Origin: Owenia fusiformis
Taxonomy: Eukaryota; Annelida; Polychaeta; Sabellida; Oweniidae
Direction of reading: 5' to 3'
Length of the DNA stretch: 64,000 nucleotides
Assembly: GCA_903813345.2 (NCBI GenBank)
Contig: CAIIXF020000007.1
Span: 4,531,730 to 4,595,729 of the forward strand
Positions 11,647 through 23,960 of this stretch are shown piece by piece. The notes under the pieces are model-generated. The model had not been told where the DNA came from, did not search any database, and was given only the letters and a program-made list of their open reading frames with translations. Numbering within the stretch: the first letter of the stretch is position 1; the number at the start of each line of letters is the position of its first letter. The position numbers and the translations under genes are program-made.

Positions 11647-14600
11647 CTGTCTGTCCGTCCGTACGTCCGGGAGTTTTCTCCAAAACCGCTGCAGATATCA
11701 CCTTCAAATTTTCAGGGATAATTTATGAGTGCATACAGATGTGGATGAAAAAAAATTAACTCGATACCTACTTCCTGTCGGCCATTTTGAAGTCAAATGC
11801 TAAAATCCTTGTCTGCAAACTTTAAGAAAAACGGCTTCACAGTTGCTTTTAAAACTTTAACATCTTGTTCAGCTCACTTCATTCTAGATCTGATTAGGTT
11901 TTGGACCTGTTAGCTCAGTCATGTCAGCCATTTTGAATGTTTTAAGAAAAGTTAGCGCACGATAATACTTTGTATCATATTGAATGGTGTTTTTCAGTTT
12001 TCATGCTTTAACTTTTTAGTAGCTTTATAAATAATTTCAGGTGTACTTTGTTGTAAAAGCTTATGTTATTGTTAACAGTAGGTATATGTGATAATTTTGT
12101 AAAAAGATTTCAGCAAAAACTCATAATCACTTTTTTATTGTCGGCCATTTTGGATTTTTCCGTCCTAAAATCTTGTCTGTAAAGTCTTGTCTACGCGTTT
12201 TCAGGTGAACCGTTTGGTAGATCAATTTCAAATTTTCAGGGATGATTCTTAGTATGAGAATCTAGATCTGATTAGTTTTTGGGCATTCTGGGTAAATGTC
12301 AAGGCAGCCATTTTGGATTTTCCGTCCTAAAATCTTGTCTGTAAAGTCTTGTCTACACATTTCCAGGTGAACTGTTTGGTACATCAATTTTAAATTTTCA
12401 GGGATGATTCTTAGTATGAAAATCTAGAACAGATTAGTTTTTGGCATTCTGGATAAATGTCAAGGTAGCCATTTTGGATTTTCTGTCCTCAAATCTTGTC
12501 TGTAAAGTCTTGTCTACGCATTTTCAGGTGAACCTTTTGTTAGATCAATTTCAAATTTTCAGGGATGATTCTCAATATGAAAATCTAGATCTGATAATTT
12601 TTACGGCATTCTGGATAAATGTCAAGGCAGCCATTTTGGATTTTCCGTCTTAAAATCTTGCCCGTAAAGTCTTGTCTACGCGTTTTTAGGTGAACCGTTT
12701 GGTAGATCAATTTCAAATTTTCAGGGATGATTCTTAGTATGAAAATCTAGAACTGATTAGTTTTTGGGCATTCTGGGTAAATGTCAAGGCAGCCATTTTG
12801 GATTTTCTGTCCTAAAATCTTGTCTGTAAAGTCTTGTCTACACATTTCCAGGTGAACTGTTTGGTACATCAATTTTAAATTTTCAGGGATGATTCTTAGT
12901 ATGAAAATCTAGAACAGATTAGTTTTTGGCATTCTGGATAAATGTCAAGGCAGCCATTTTGGATTTTCTGTCCTCAAATCTTGTCTGTAACGTCTTGTTT
13001 ACATGTTTTCTGGTTAACTGTGTGAGGGATCAATTTCAAATTTTCAGGGGTGGTTCTTAGTATGAAAATCTAGAACTGACTAATTTTTTGTCATTCTTGG
13101 TAAATTTTAAGGTGGCCATTTTGGATTCTCCGTCCTCAAATTGTGTCGGTAAAGTCTTGTCTACTCATTTTTAGGATAATCATTTGACAGGATTACCCAT
13201 AGGTGGGGACATATTGTACACATTTGTGTTCTTGTTATCATTGTATGGGATTCTAATTTTTTTGTTTTATGTTTTTATGACATATATTATATATTGTGAA
13301 TTCATATATTGTGTTACTTTGATGAAATTGTTTTAAATTAAACTAACTATAATCTCAAAAAGTTGCCCGAGTTGTCTTGGGTCTTCAGCTTCAATATTCT
13401 TCTACTTAATTTTCATCAAATAAGTCAAATTAAAACATTTTCATCAAATTAATACAAATTATGAAGTAATATAATATATGTATTAATTTTCATGAATGAA
13501 AAAAATATAACCACACATAATGATAAAAAATCATAATTCTAAAAAGTGGTCCGAGTTGTCTTGGGTCCGAGATGTCTTGGGTCCGAGTTGTCCAGGGTCC
13601 GAGTTGTCCTGGGTCCGAGTTGTCCAGTTACCGTCTTATGTTAGCATGTTTGCCTATTTGGTTGTTTTGTTGGCTAATATGGATTACAATAAAATATGTA
13701 TCCATTGATGTGTATTTTAGGAGATACGGTTGAAGGCAGGAATGGCTTTAGCTGTATTTGCATTCAACAATACCTCCCAGCAGTATGCTATCAGAGAGGC
13801 AGGAGGGGTGGAGTATAGGTGCTTTCAACACTTCCTAGAGTCTGAAAATGAGTACTACCAATGCCAGGCTGCTTTTCAGGTTTGTCCTTTCTTGCTGTCA
13901 TATTGTTAACCTTCAAGTTGTACTAAATATGGGCTTTCACACCCCCTCTGAAAATGAGTGGCTCTAAAATTTCCAAAGTAAAATTATCAAAATTATGTTG
14001 AATTATTGTCTTTTTGTCCTCCTTTTGTGGTGTTTCATTCAGTGACATTTATAATTATGAAGGAATGAGAAGGAATTTTTATCTTAATTCAGATACATGT
14101 ATCTCTATTTCCTTTTCAGTAAATGAAATTATGATTGCTAGGAAAACATTGGCATGGTTTTTGAAAAGACTTCTTCAAATATTTTACACTCTCTTTCCCA
14201 TTCAACCAGTTGAAGAAAGTAATCATGAATGATTAATTATTATTGAAGTACAATTTTGGGTGGCTAAGCATCTTGCTTCATCAAGCTTCGGACCTATCCT
14301 CACCTTGATTCATGACAAACTATTGGTTATACACTAAATAAACAAACCCCAGCTGATGCGCTGTCTTGAATATCATTATTAGAACGTAGTGATTGAGTGT
14401 GGGAACCGACGATGGTGGCTAAGTGCATACACCACAATTTGATATTGTTTTATTCCAGATTGTTGTCCTTGCCCGTGTGATTATTGACATGGACCAGGTT
14501 AACCTTTCTGCTAAAGGAGTCACTGTCATCGTGAACAACTTATCATCTGAGAAAGAGAAGGTGGTCCTTCTTGCAGGTGAGATTAACTCAGTTCAATGTA

Positions 14601-16255
14601 TTGAGAATCAAATAAAAAAGCTAAAATAAAGAATATTTCCATCAGATTTTGATCTAGATTAAAATGTATTGTTCAACTTCCTTGATAAAAATAATGTAAT
14701 TAAATGCACTGTTCTTCAAATAGTAAGATTTAAATGTAAATTGTATGTATTTCCAGCATCCTTGATCTCAAGTCTGGCCCATACACGTGCAGGCATTCCA
14801 GATGCCATGATAACATGCGGTGCCATAGATGCCCTGGTGGAAAAACTCAAGTCTGAAAACAGCCAAGTTCGGGCTGGTTGTGCCATAGCTTTAGGGTACC
14901 TCTCCTACAATAAAACAGCTGCTAGAATGTTGATGGTGTACTGTAGAAATACCCCTGGCATGTATGAAAGACTCATGGACAATGTAACTAAAGACGCTAA
15001 AATTGCCCCAGAGTTCATTGATGATTTCAAACGACAGCAAATCATTGGATTGCCATGTTTAAGGTGAGTTTATGCCCATATCTGTCCAAATAATGCATAT
15101 TAACTTATTACTGTAGTGATTAAATCATTATATGATACTTTACTTTGCTTTATTGTTTCTTTAGTTACATTTTTGTAAATTTTAATTCCAGTCTGGAAAA
15201 ACATGGAGGTCCTCCTGCAGTTCCCCCAAAGAAAGGTATGATAACATTTAGAGGATAAAATATGTTTTTCAGCTATTAATGGAATTAAGTTATTGGAGGA
15301 AATATAATTACTTTGAAATTGGCCCATTGGTAAAATCTTAAAAGTGGGAGAGGTATCGCAGAGATTTTTTCTTTGAGGGGAAGGTGGGACGCATTTTGAT
15401 GTACTCAACAGGGCCTTGAAGGTCACATATAAAATATATAATTTTTAAAAAAGCATAATAAAGTAAATAAATGATTATTAATTGATTACTTGTTAATTTT
15501 AACATGGTTTTAGAGAAAAATTAGAAAAAGGAGGTAAAAGATTATTGAAAAATTACCACCAGCACAAGTTCAATAAATCACATGTTTTACTTTATGGAAT
15601 TGATCATATATTACCAAATGTCACAAAATGAGCATTTAGCATTGCATGAAATACATATGAGCTTTTGATATAAAGTAGCACAATTTATTTCTGTTTTAAT
15701 GAATTTGAACATTCATGTTATGATCGCAAAAACACATCATGCATGGTCACAAAAAATGAAGGTAAACATACTAAAGGAATTTTCACTATTTTTGCTTCGC
15801 TTCAATCACAAATCTGTATTACAATTAAGTAATATATTGAACAAATGCTATAAAAAACAGAAAAATAAAACAATTGAAAATGTCTTATTTTGTAAATGTA
15901 TCAAAGACAATTTCTTATTGTACTCCTTTCAATTTCAGATGTTGGTAAGAGGCCGTATACCTCAGTCAGTCTACATAGTCGTAAAAGTCCACATCCCAAC
16001 TATAAAGCCACTAGTTTAGCTGATCGCGCTAAATCTGCCCCTGCCTTGGCACATCGGGGGAAATCTGCTGCTTCCACCAATTCTGGGCCCAAAATGTTAG
16101 AAGTCACAGACTTGATGGGCTTTGGCAAGAAGGAGAAAGGACTTGAGGTTAAGGCATTAGACAATGGGAAAATGCAAGTGAAAAGGAGGAATCAAGTTCA
16201 AATGGAGAAAGCGACAGCCTTTAAATCACAGTTGTCTGCTTGGAGCAAGAAATGA
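2917..16255 (+). CDS. ANKAR: Ankyrin and armadillo repeat-containing protein, 3' exons (5' end outside window)
   Basis: Exons: 2917-2955 (tentative), 5152-5214, 5703-5841, 7012-7220, 7699-7803, 8070-8483, 8739-8832, 9151-9298, 9797-9950, 10270-10431, 10845-11074, 13721-13879, 14459-14576, 14757-15063, 15192-15235, 15939-16255. All have AG/GT borders and every join keeps phase, giving 899 residues and a TGA at 16253. Ankyrin repeats come first (TPLHLASRCGALDAVSCLI; DTDGWAPIHYAAYYDQELVIKML; TPILLAASSGALASLRCLI). A run of armadillo repeats follows (for example GIPALVDLLRLDSEEIQSVAA, GIPPLVNLLDSELEDV, GIQPLVRLLRA). The tail is basic and Ser/Lys-rich. This ANK-then-ARM order is diagnostic for ANKAR, which is about 1,430 aa in humans, so roughly the first third lies upstream. 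Its function is poorly known; repeat proteins of this type are scaffolds. No frameshift or lost splice site was seen. Confidence 0.88.
4529..4711. mobile_element. Short hAT-like MITE with CAGGCCCGTAGCCA ends
   Basis: A 183-bp element has exact 14-bp terminal inverted repeats: CAGGCCCGTAGCCA at 4529-4542 and its complement at 4698-4711. Its interior has G-runs (4554-4560, 4677-4687). CAGG termini suggest a hAT-derived non-autonomous element. An 8-bp target duplication is not clear by eye. It lies in an ANKAR intron. Confidence 0.7.
6128..6962. mobile_element. 835-bp foldback element, PIF/Harbinger-like (TTA target duplication)
   Basis: The terminal inverted repeat TCACAGGCTGGTATCGAA begins at 6128 and its complement ends at 6962. 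Both ends are flanked by TTA (6125-6127 and 6963-6965), the target duplication of PIF/Harbinger elements. The arms are about 330 bp long and similar throughout. The motif TTGTCCGCTGTGACGGAGCA occurs near each end and again as an inverted pair in the centre (about 6515-6590), so the element has a second, inner hairpin. Each arm contains a matching ~60-codon stretch reading outward. No transposase is present. It lies in the ANKAR intron 5842-7011. Confidence 0.8.
11604..11668. repeat. CTGT/CCGT microsatellite
   Basis: An irregular run of the tetramers CTGT and CCGT occupies about 65 bases near the start of the inner element. Confidence 0.85.
12130..13180. repeat. 162-bp tandem repeat array, about 6.5 copies
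   Basis: The anchor word CCATTTTGGAT recurs near 12145, 12308, 12468, 12631, 12793, 12954 and 13115, a spacing of 160-163 bp. Each unit also carries AAATCTTGTCTGTAAAGTC and AAATTTTCAGGGATGATTC. The copies diverge by several percent, most at the two ends of the array. Confidence 0.85.
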
Positions 16256-16647
16256 TGCTCTTTAGTGGATGGATTAGTTCTCCAATTCATTCAATATATT
16301 CCTCCCAATATAGGAGAAGGGGCAACAATAAAGAGAGATGTTTGTACAGGGTATGCCAAGATTACAGACTAACTGGTCAAAATTTAAGACTGGTGTACAG
16401 GGTGTGTTATTTAGGATATCTTGTTTTCCCATAAGTGGTCCAGATCTACACTTACAACCATGGCTCCAAGCCTGTTGGTTGGTGCTTAGACTGCACTGTC
16501 TGTTGGTACATATAGATGACACTGATATTAAAATTTGACTTACCTTGGCCCCATGAAAAAAATCACCATGACAAGGAAATGAAAAGCAAATGGGCATAAT
16601 GAAAAGAATATGTACAGGTTGCGATTTGTAGGATTCACCCTGTTGTT

Positions 16648-16653
16648 AATAAA
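16648..16653 (+). promoter_or_regulatory. Candidate poly(A) signal for ANKAR
   Basis: AATAAA lies about 390 bases after the ANKAR stop codon and is followed by a GT-rich stretch (TGTGAGTGTATAC). Confidence 0.45.
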
Positions 16654-16659
16654 TGTGAG

Positions 16660-18690
16660 TGTATACTTTTGTCTGGCTGTGACGAATGTTCAATTGCATA
16701 TCCTGCCATACCCAGCCATATGCATAAGGTAATAGTTAAAGGGGCAACAAGGACTGTAGAGAGAAAATTTGAAAAATTCTATTTTTTCAGAGCTATCAGG
16801 TCAATATTTAGCTTAACATCTTCTTTGACATATCTATTTTCTTAAAATGTATGGATAAACTATCAATTTCAGCACTAAGAAGTGTAAATTCCGTTCAAAG
16901 CTTCTATCATTCTATAAAGGGAGTCCCACTTATTGATTTTTCAGATCCACCGCGTTCCAAGAGGAATATCAGTTGAAATGATGTTCCTCCAGGGGGTTTC
17001 TTTGGAGACAATAAAAATACATGTTAGGCTTGATGAAATATCCAAACTTACCGGGTAAATATATTTTGACACTGGTCAATGATCGTCGAATGGCCCCCCT
17101 GCACTAATTGTTGCACCTTTAATGATTCTTTATTTTGTATTCAGATATATTAGGCAGGTCCTATTTCATGAGATGTCAGCCGATATTGGCATTTTCTGAG
17201 ACAAGTTCTCATTATTAAGAGAGCATTAAATGTATTTTTTTTCAAAGTTACACAAATATGTGAGCTACATAACCTATCAAAGATTATTTTTAAAATGTCA
17301 TGAAATAAAATTTTTTCAATTTTGTTTGATTTATTACAGACAGAGTAAATACATGTATGAATGTAATTTGTACTGTATTGTTATAAATGTAAAAGAGTAC
17401 TCATTTTAGACAATGGCAGATGTTGAAGCATATTCCCCCCATTAAGATTTATTATACAGTATTATATGTATTTGTCAAGATTATTCAGTATCTGATTTCA
17501 GATTAAGATAATTCAGTTCATATTTTAAAGAGTTTATATTATATACACTATTGTGATGGTATATTCAACTATTTTAAAAGGCTTTAAGAATGCATGCATG
17601 TAATGTATTAATGATATTTTGAATATGAATTACATGTATTATAATAATATTTATGATTGATAATATCTGTGAATGTTAAATCTTGCCTGTGAATTATCAA
17701 TCATTTCTGCAGTTCATTAATCATGTCTGGAGTTCATTAATCATGTCTGTGATTTGTTATATATTCCGTCCATTTACAATATTAAATGTAAACCTCTCCA
17801 AATAAAAAAAGTGTAAACGTAAAATAAGGGTCTTAATGAAGTCTCAGTGCATGGGTTTATACTGTTGGTTTATGACAGAAAATCAAATGTTTTTGCAAAA
17901 TATTTTATGGCATAATGTTTAGATAGCATACAAAGCAAAATATGAGGACATTCAATTGTAGTCACATTTTTGTTCTGGTTTCATTATTTTCAGAAATTGT
18001 GATGAAACAAAATCTTTTTTACACATGTACATGAGCAAAAAATGTCATCAAAATTGACTTACTGTTTGTGTTTGGGAGTCCCATGAATCTGAAAATGTTG
18101 AAGATATTGTGTAGTCTATACTGAAGAAATGTTGTTTATATTTAATTAAATATACAAATCAGTCACATAATAAATTATTTTTGTCACTTACAATTATATT
18201 TTTATGTTCATAATCTGGATGATGGAGACCTAAAGTAATCCTTGGTTTTCCTCAAGGAACCTCAGAACTTTTTATTCCAAAGTGGTTGAGTTGGCAAACT
18301 GCCTCACAATCTTTCTACTGATTATCATGAAATTTTGATTGAATTATGCCATGGTTTCTTAATCCTATAGTGAACACCTACCTATTGTAAACAGTGAACA
18401 CTACATTTTGGCAAAATCAATTGAATTATCCTGTCTATAGTAAACATTGAGTAAAAAATGAGCAATGTCACTCTAATAATATAATTTCTATTTTTATTTT
18501 TGACTGGAGGATTTTATCACATACCAAAAGTTCACAGATACGGGAACAAGAGTTCATCCCCTTCCCACTCCCATGGTAGAAACATAGAGAGAGTGGGGGA
18601 TTTAAATCTTCTTCCTGGGCCTGTGGGAGAGTTTAACATACAGTATATATTCTTATTTAATTAATAATACTTGATCATAAATAGTCACTG
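16660..18690. other. Intergenic DNA, no gene seen
   Basis: No open frame with splice signals or recognisable protein similarity was found. Small direct repeats occur at about 17711-17755 (GTTCATTAATCATGTCTG repeated). Confidence 0.5.
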
Positions 18691-18699
18691 CGTCTGTGA

Positions 18700-18914
18700 G
18701 GTCACCGGGCTGAGGCCACTACAAGATCTTAGAATGGACTAAGTTATTGTTGACATTGGCCATGTGCATTTGTTTACTTCCGTCCGCGCATGCGCAGTAG
18801 TGTTCAGCGCCATTTTCAACTTTCAAATATTTGAAGTGCATATATTCCCAAATGTTTCTCTATTTTCTACACATGATCAAAGATTAATCCGTACAAGGAA
18901 TAGCAGACAGCTGG
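18700..18914 (+). promoter_or_regulatory. Promoter-like block with NRF1-type site and possible untranslated first exon
   Basis: The palindromic core GCGCATGCGCAG at about 18786-18797 matches the NRF1 consensus and sits in a locally CpG-containing patch. A good splice donor (CAGCTGG|GTAAGT) follows at 18915. No ATG-led conserved peptide precedes the donor, so this reads as promoter plus 5' untranslated exon. The nearest plus-strand coding start with an acceptor just upstream is SPDL1 (acceptor ending at 23922, ATG at 23969). It could therefore be SPDL1's first exon, or an unrelated non-coding transcript. Confidence 0.4.
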
Positions 18915-19189
18915 GTAAGTACACGATAATTGTACATGTGTGTCTTTTTTGTGTGATTGCTCTAGTTGAAGACAAAATTTGATTATTTGATTTTTGATAA
19001 TTTTTTTACTGAAATTTTTCTTTTTCAGTTTATTTTTTCTATTTTTCATTTTGTACATACCCAAAAATCAATATTGTTTCTACAGAGTGTAAGAACAATG
19101 TTAAGAAAAGACAATCTGCATGAATACGATGTGTAAAATTGTAAGGGGCTAGATTTACCTTCTTCTAAGGCCACTAAGGTGGTAACACA

Positions 19190-19780
19190 CATCCCATACC
19201 TAGGTATTGACATCACAAAATAACTTACGCTGGACTACACATATTCAAACTATTGTATCCAAAGCCCATAAGGTGCTTGGATTTCTCAGGCGCAACCTCC
19301 ATCAATACCCTGAAAAAGTGAAGGCTCGGGCCTAATTTAGAGTATGCCAGTTCGGCATGGGATCCATACCGACAAAAATATATTGATATGTTAGAACAGG
19401 TACAGAGAAGAGCAGCCAGATTTGTAACCAAATGTCACTCAAGGGAACCAGGCTGCGTCACCAAAGCTCCTCAAGACCTACAGTGGGAGCCACTGAAGGA
19501 GCGTCGAGAGGCTGCTAGAGTTTTCTTTTTCTACAAAGGAAAGCAGAACCTAGCAGCTATCGACGTGCCTCCATACTTCCGCCAACAGATCAATACCAAC
19601 ACTAGGTTGTATCATCCTTCTAAGTTCATACAACCATCAACTAGAACGGATGCATACATATTTAGCTATTTCCCTAGGACAATAGCTAAATGGAACACTC
19701 TACCTGGTGACATCTTAGACTGTGACAGTCTAAGTAGTTTTAAATCAACATACTATGCCTATGTCAATAACTGCAATTAA
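19190..19780 (+). pseudogene. Non-LTR retrotransposon ORF2 C-terminal relic
   Basis: The last part (19388-19780) is open and encodes the typical end of jockey/CR1-like reverse transcriptase proteins: LEQVQRRAARFVT, then FPRTIAKWNTLPGDILDCDS, then SLSSFKSTY. Upstream, matching pieces appear in different frames (YLGIDI; HKVLGFLRRNLHQYPEKVKARA; LEYASSAWDPYRQKYIDML), so several frameshifts and stops have accumulated. It is a 5'-truncated, inactive copy. Its sequence differs from the LINE at 27905-30260. Confidence 0.8.
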
Positions 19781-21500
19781 ATACATAGGTGTGTTTTTAA
19801 TATAGATCTACCGTATGTTTTAATGTAAAAGGTCCCCAGTGCACAGCAACAAGCCTGCACTACTGGACTACTGGTAAAGAGGGGAGATGTCAACGCGGTA
19901 GCCTGGCAGTTGCCCCAGGGTATTTCAACATAAAGGGACTTCCTAGGGGGGTACAGGGGCCAACCAGGAAGGTTCCTTTCAATTTTAAAATGAGTTGTAA
20001 ACCATAGATCTATTTTTAAATGTTAAGGTTTTAAATTATATTCTATTCAAATTCTATCACTGTTAAATTATATATCTGCTTTAAGTTTGGAATCAAATGT
20101 TCGCCATTTTTCCACATCACAATTTGAATTGCGAGTTTTGGATGTTATTACCTCACCAAAAATTCCAAAACACACATGAAGTGATCAATGTATTAGTTCA
20201 CATCTTTTGGATCCCCATGGGCTTTCAAGAGATCTCTTGAAAACCCATGGGATCGCTAACTTAGAATTTACAGCCAGTTACTAATGTCAGACAAGAACGA
20301 CATTTCGTCCAGTTTTCAAATATCACCATTTTTCTTGGAGCTGTTTATTTTAATTTTAGACCAAATCCTCATGCAATATCTCATCAAGGAGCCAAGCCAG
20401 TTCCATTTTAATTCTTGATTTATTAAGGATAGATACTTTAACTGTACCATGGCATGTGTAGAGACCCTGTCTATTGCAACCGCACAGCCATGAGAATGTT
20501 ATTAACTTGCGCAAGGATCCTAGCATGACCTTGACAGTGCTATCATGAAAGCCTGGCACAACCACAGCCTTTGTTTGACCTGGTACAATGTACATACTGT
20601 AGTAATTAACTTAATTTGACGCTACTTAATTTGGCGGATTTGCTCAATTTCAAATATTGGCGGCTATTAAATTTGGCAGAGTCAGGACTGAGCTCAAGTT
20701 CTATCATAGATCTGGAAATTAACATTTCAGATTCATGTGATCTACTTCCAGTAAGTCTTGGTATAGCACTGACATCCAAATAGGAATACTTACACAAGTG
20801 AAACAATTGCAAATTACAAATTCTCTAGGGATTTTCCAAAATATATCTGAAAATTGGTAGATTTTTAAATTGGCAGATTTTTTCAATCCACCAATCCTTC
20901 AAATTAAAACGGTAGCCAAATCATCGGCCATGGCCAAATTAAGTGTACCTAAAGTATTTAATCCTGGTAGAACCCCATTACCTGACATTTGGCATTTCAA
21001 TGTGTCATATGCAATTCAAACAGAAAAAGGAAAAGAAAAAGTTTGATAGATTGCTTGTTTATATTTGACTTATTAATGTTATTCGTCAAATTATTTATTG
21101 CAAGGTCCATCCAAATCGTGTCGATTTTAATTTAAATGCATGATGCCTTGAAGATGAACAGTGCTAAATTACAATCGTTATCTAGTTTATTAGAAACCAA
21201 TTAAATAAAAATGTAAATTGCAGGGGTTGCAAGATTTCATGTCTTTAGGTCAATTAATAAATTGTAAACATGTTATTGTCTCAAGACTGTTTTGTGTTAA
21301 AGAGGCACAATCCAAATGCTAACAGGGTTGGGGAATAGCAAAGTTAATTTCATTATCATAGAAAGCAGATTTTTTCAAAATTCCAAGTGAAAGGCAAATC
21401 AACATTTTGAAATTTCATGGGAAAACAAAAATGAAGGGTAAATCATAATAAGATTAAGCTTCTTTTTCCACAACTGACAAAATTTGTTCATCCCTAAAAA
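19781..21500. other. Intergenic DNA with a dispersed-repeat fragment
   Basis: No gene is visible. Around 20600-20690 is a copy of a dispersed family recognised by CTACTTAATTTGGCGGATTT, also seen near 23440-23610 and 33050-33140. TTTATT at 21094-21099 is a possible poly(A) signal for the minus-strand RCC1 gene. Confidence 0.45.
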
Positions 21501-21520
21501 CAGAATTCTCAAATCATGAT

Positions 21521-23016
21521 TCACTCGATTACACATGCGGTGTGATAATATGAGCATGTTACACCCAGTGCCTTTCCCTTATCTTGTATAATATCCACAA
21601 CTCTTGGTATGTCAGATCTAAACAGATATCTATGCCCCTCAGCCTCAGGATGGCCGAGTCTCCCATCACTCCCACACCCCCATGTGAATACTCTCCCCTC
21701 TTTGCTCACTGCTGCACTGTGTATCCCACCAGCAGACACATGCATTATCTCATCCCCAGAAAAATTGTCACGTGGAATTTTCTGTGGTGTGTTATACGAG
21801 TCCTGGTTTCCTGTACCAAGCTTCCCTTTGTAACCATCACCCCATGTGTACACATCCCCTTGTAGAGATATGGCAAGTGTATGACCATGGTTCTCGCCCA
21901 CATTGCAGCTTAACTCCTTTATTCCACCTAAAGATGGCACTTTGGTTGGTACTGCAACATCTTTTAAAAAATTTGACCCTAGACCTAATTCTCCATCAAA
22001 GCCTTTTCCAAACATGTATACATCACCACAATCTGTTACAACTCCGCAATGCGCAAATCCAGCATTGCCGGAAACAACCTTAATATCTTTGAGTTCTTCA
22101 ACTTTTGTAGGGGTTATTTTATCACGAAAATCCCCATGACCTAGTACACCATGACGTCCTGAGCCCCAACTATAGAGTGATCCATTTTCAGTCCACACTA
22201 ATGTGAAATTGTTTCCGCATGATACACCAATCACTTTACCAGGGATATCTATTGGTATTGGTCCTGAGGTCAAGGTGGAATACTGAGTGGGTGCTCCTAG
22301 TATTTGTTTTTTGTTGTTTCCCCATCCCCATAGTTTCCCTTTATCAGTCACAGCACAACCATGCCATATCCCACAGGAAAACTGCAATGATTGAAGTGTA
22401 TAACATGTACATTTAATAGTATACATTAATCATATATGGACTACTACAATAATTACAACTTGACGTAACATATAGCTGTAGGGGAGGGGCCATTAGTCGT
22501 AATATTAAAAGATTCAAGCCAAATCTTCAAACATTTTTATTTTTGTGCCATATACCCTCTCTATGGTCATCTCATACGTGTGACTCTAATAGCTATAAGA
22601 AGGATGGCATATTGTCTTGCTTTTAAAATATCAATTGGATATACACATGTAGGTATAAATATTAGATCATACTGTCTGTTATAATACATGTACCAGTATA
22701 TTTGCCTTCAGTCATGAAATACATTTCTGGATAACATACATACCTTTACAACTATTCCATCTACAGGAACACGAGTCAGAGTTGCAACATCATTCTCTTG
22801 CCCTGTGCCCAGCCTCCCATATTTGCCACACCCTGTGCTATAAAGCTCCCCCTTTGATGTCAACACACAGGTGTACAAAGCCCCACATTCTACTTCAACA
22901 ATTTTGTGTTTTTTATTTCCACATTTCCAAATCATTTCTTGAGGAAGGATGCACTTTTCTTGTTTTCCATTTCCAAGTTGTCCTGATTTGCCTAATCCCC
23001 ATGCAAATGCTGTCAT
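21521..23016 (-). CDS. RCC1-repeat (seven-bladed beta-propeller) protein
   Basis: Two exons read right to left: 23016-22744 (91 codons) and 22381-21521 (286 codons plus stop). They join in phase across a GT/AG intron to give 377 residues. Seven RCC1 repeats are visible by their blade signatures: FAWGLGKSGQLGNG, LYSTGCGKYGRLGTG, LWGWGNNKKQILG, LYSWGSGRHGVLGHG, VYMFGKGFDGELGLG, VYTWGDGYKGKLGTG and VFTWGCGSDGRLG. Seven repeats make a complete propeller, so the protein is essentially all propeller with no added domain. RCC1 itself is a Ran exchange factor, but most family members have other roles, and nothing here identifies the partner. The ATG at 23016 is the first Met in frame; the frame stays open upstream to at least 23070, so a further 5' exon is possible. 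Confidence 0.85.
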
Positions 23017-23960
23017 CTTGTAGAAATCGCTTGATAAAATTACTTCTTTTCTAATGTATAAGAACAGTACATTTTATTTTATTTATAAAGTCTACTAGGT
23101 TACACTGTACTGATTGATATGATTGGTTGTACAATGAGTCATTGGTAAATACATGTACTTCACAATTACTGATTATTCATGTTTAAATATAGCAGTGATA
23201 TCAACCAATCAATAATAAGATTTGAATACTTAAGTTATAGCGCTGTATACTTAACCAAAATAAGATAAATAGCACCCTGGCCAAACAAATAAAACCAACC
23301 TAAAATGTTTGGCTCTACTATTCTTTTGAAACATGCTCAATAAATAATGTTTAAACAATGAATTTAAAACTACATTCATCCAACAAACAACCAACCATAA
23401 ACATTCAACCAAAAGGAATGCTGTATTTCTTCTTAATTTGGCACTACTTATTTTGGCAGATTTGATGTTTTGAAGAGTTTGCAGCTAACTACAGTAAAAG
23501 TATAATACATGGTAGTAAAATTACCGAGGAAATTGGCAGCTACATAATTTGGCAGATTTTAACAACTTGTCGAATTTGCCAAATTAAAACAGCCACCAGA
23601 ATTAAGTAGAAGTACAGTAATTTATTTTTTCTGGAGTTAGCATGCAGAAATGCAAATCTTTTAAATAAAGAATGAATGCTTTGGTTGTTGTTAAAAGTTC
23701 ATTCTAACTTCTCATGTAATGACAAGGTTGTTACTAATTCAGCAGCCTTGTCATTTATTTTCCTTTAGTGCTTTTTGAAACTTGATGTTTTTCCTTTCGA
23801 AAAATTCTGGGAAGAGCATTGGCCAAACCAGGTTATATCTTGAAAAAATGTTGAAATTTAGTTTACATTTAAATTTAAATACAAATGGTAACATTTTATT
23901 TCATATTTATTTTCTGCTTTAGTGTGTAGGCTTATGAGAGGGAATTGAAGTGAAGTGAGA
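23017..23960. other. Intergenic or intronic DNA with dispersed-repeat copy
   Basis: About 23435-23610 carries two AATTTGGCAGATTT words and an inverted AAATTTGCCAAATTAAAA, a member of the same family as 20600-20690. No coding exon is seen. A pyrimidine-rich acceptor ends at 23922, just upstream of the SPDL1 start. Confidence 0.45.

Larger units (their letters stand above)
11562..13234. mobile_element. Inner repeat element beginning GTCCCCACC, nested in the 2.4-kb transposon
   Basis: The element starts with a short hairpin, CCCCACCACATAGTGTGGGG, and ends with a related AGGTGGGGACATATTG (13201-13216). Flanking outer-element sequence resumes at 13235, and TTAT is present on both sides (11558-11561, 13235-13238), a possible 4-bp target duplication. 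It contains a CTGT/CCGT-rich microsatellite (11604-11668) and a 162-bp tandem array. No coding potential was seen. Confidence 0.65.
11255..13632. mobile_element. 2,378-bp composite non-autonomous DNA transposon with 8-bp target duplication
   Basis: GTCTTATG occurs at 11247-11254 and again at 13633-13640, framing an element whose ends match as inverted repeats (GGTTTCCGGACAACTCGG on the left, GGTAACTGGACAACTCGG read from the right). Each end is a small tandem array of a ~19-bp unit, GGACCCAGGACAACTCGGA. The left half then repeats itself in direct orientation: 11318-11460 resembles 11520-11560 joined to 13235-13340, the second copy being split by an inner insertion at 11562-13234. An 8-bp duplication fits hAT, P or Merlin groups; I cannot choose. 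It lies in the ANKAR intron 11075-13720. Confidence 0.75.

Noticed and set aside
11604-11668. Short regular repeats as a CRISPR array
   Set aside because: They are a simple tetranucleotide microsatellite with no spacers, in an animal genome.
21584-22139. Plus-strand open frames over the RCC1 gene
   Set aside because: They are shadows of the Gly-rich RCC1 coding sequence on the other strand.
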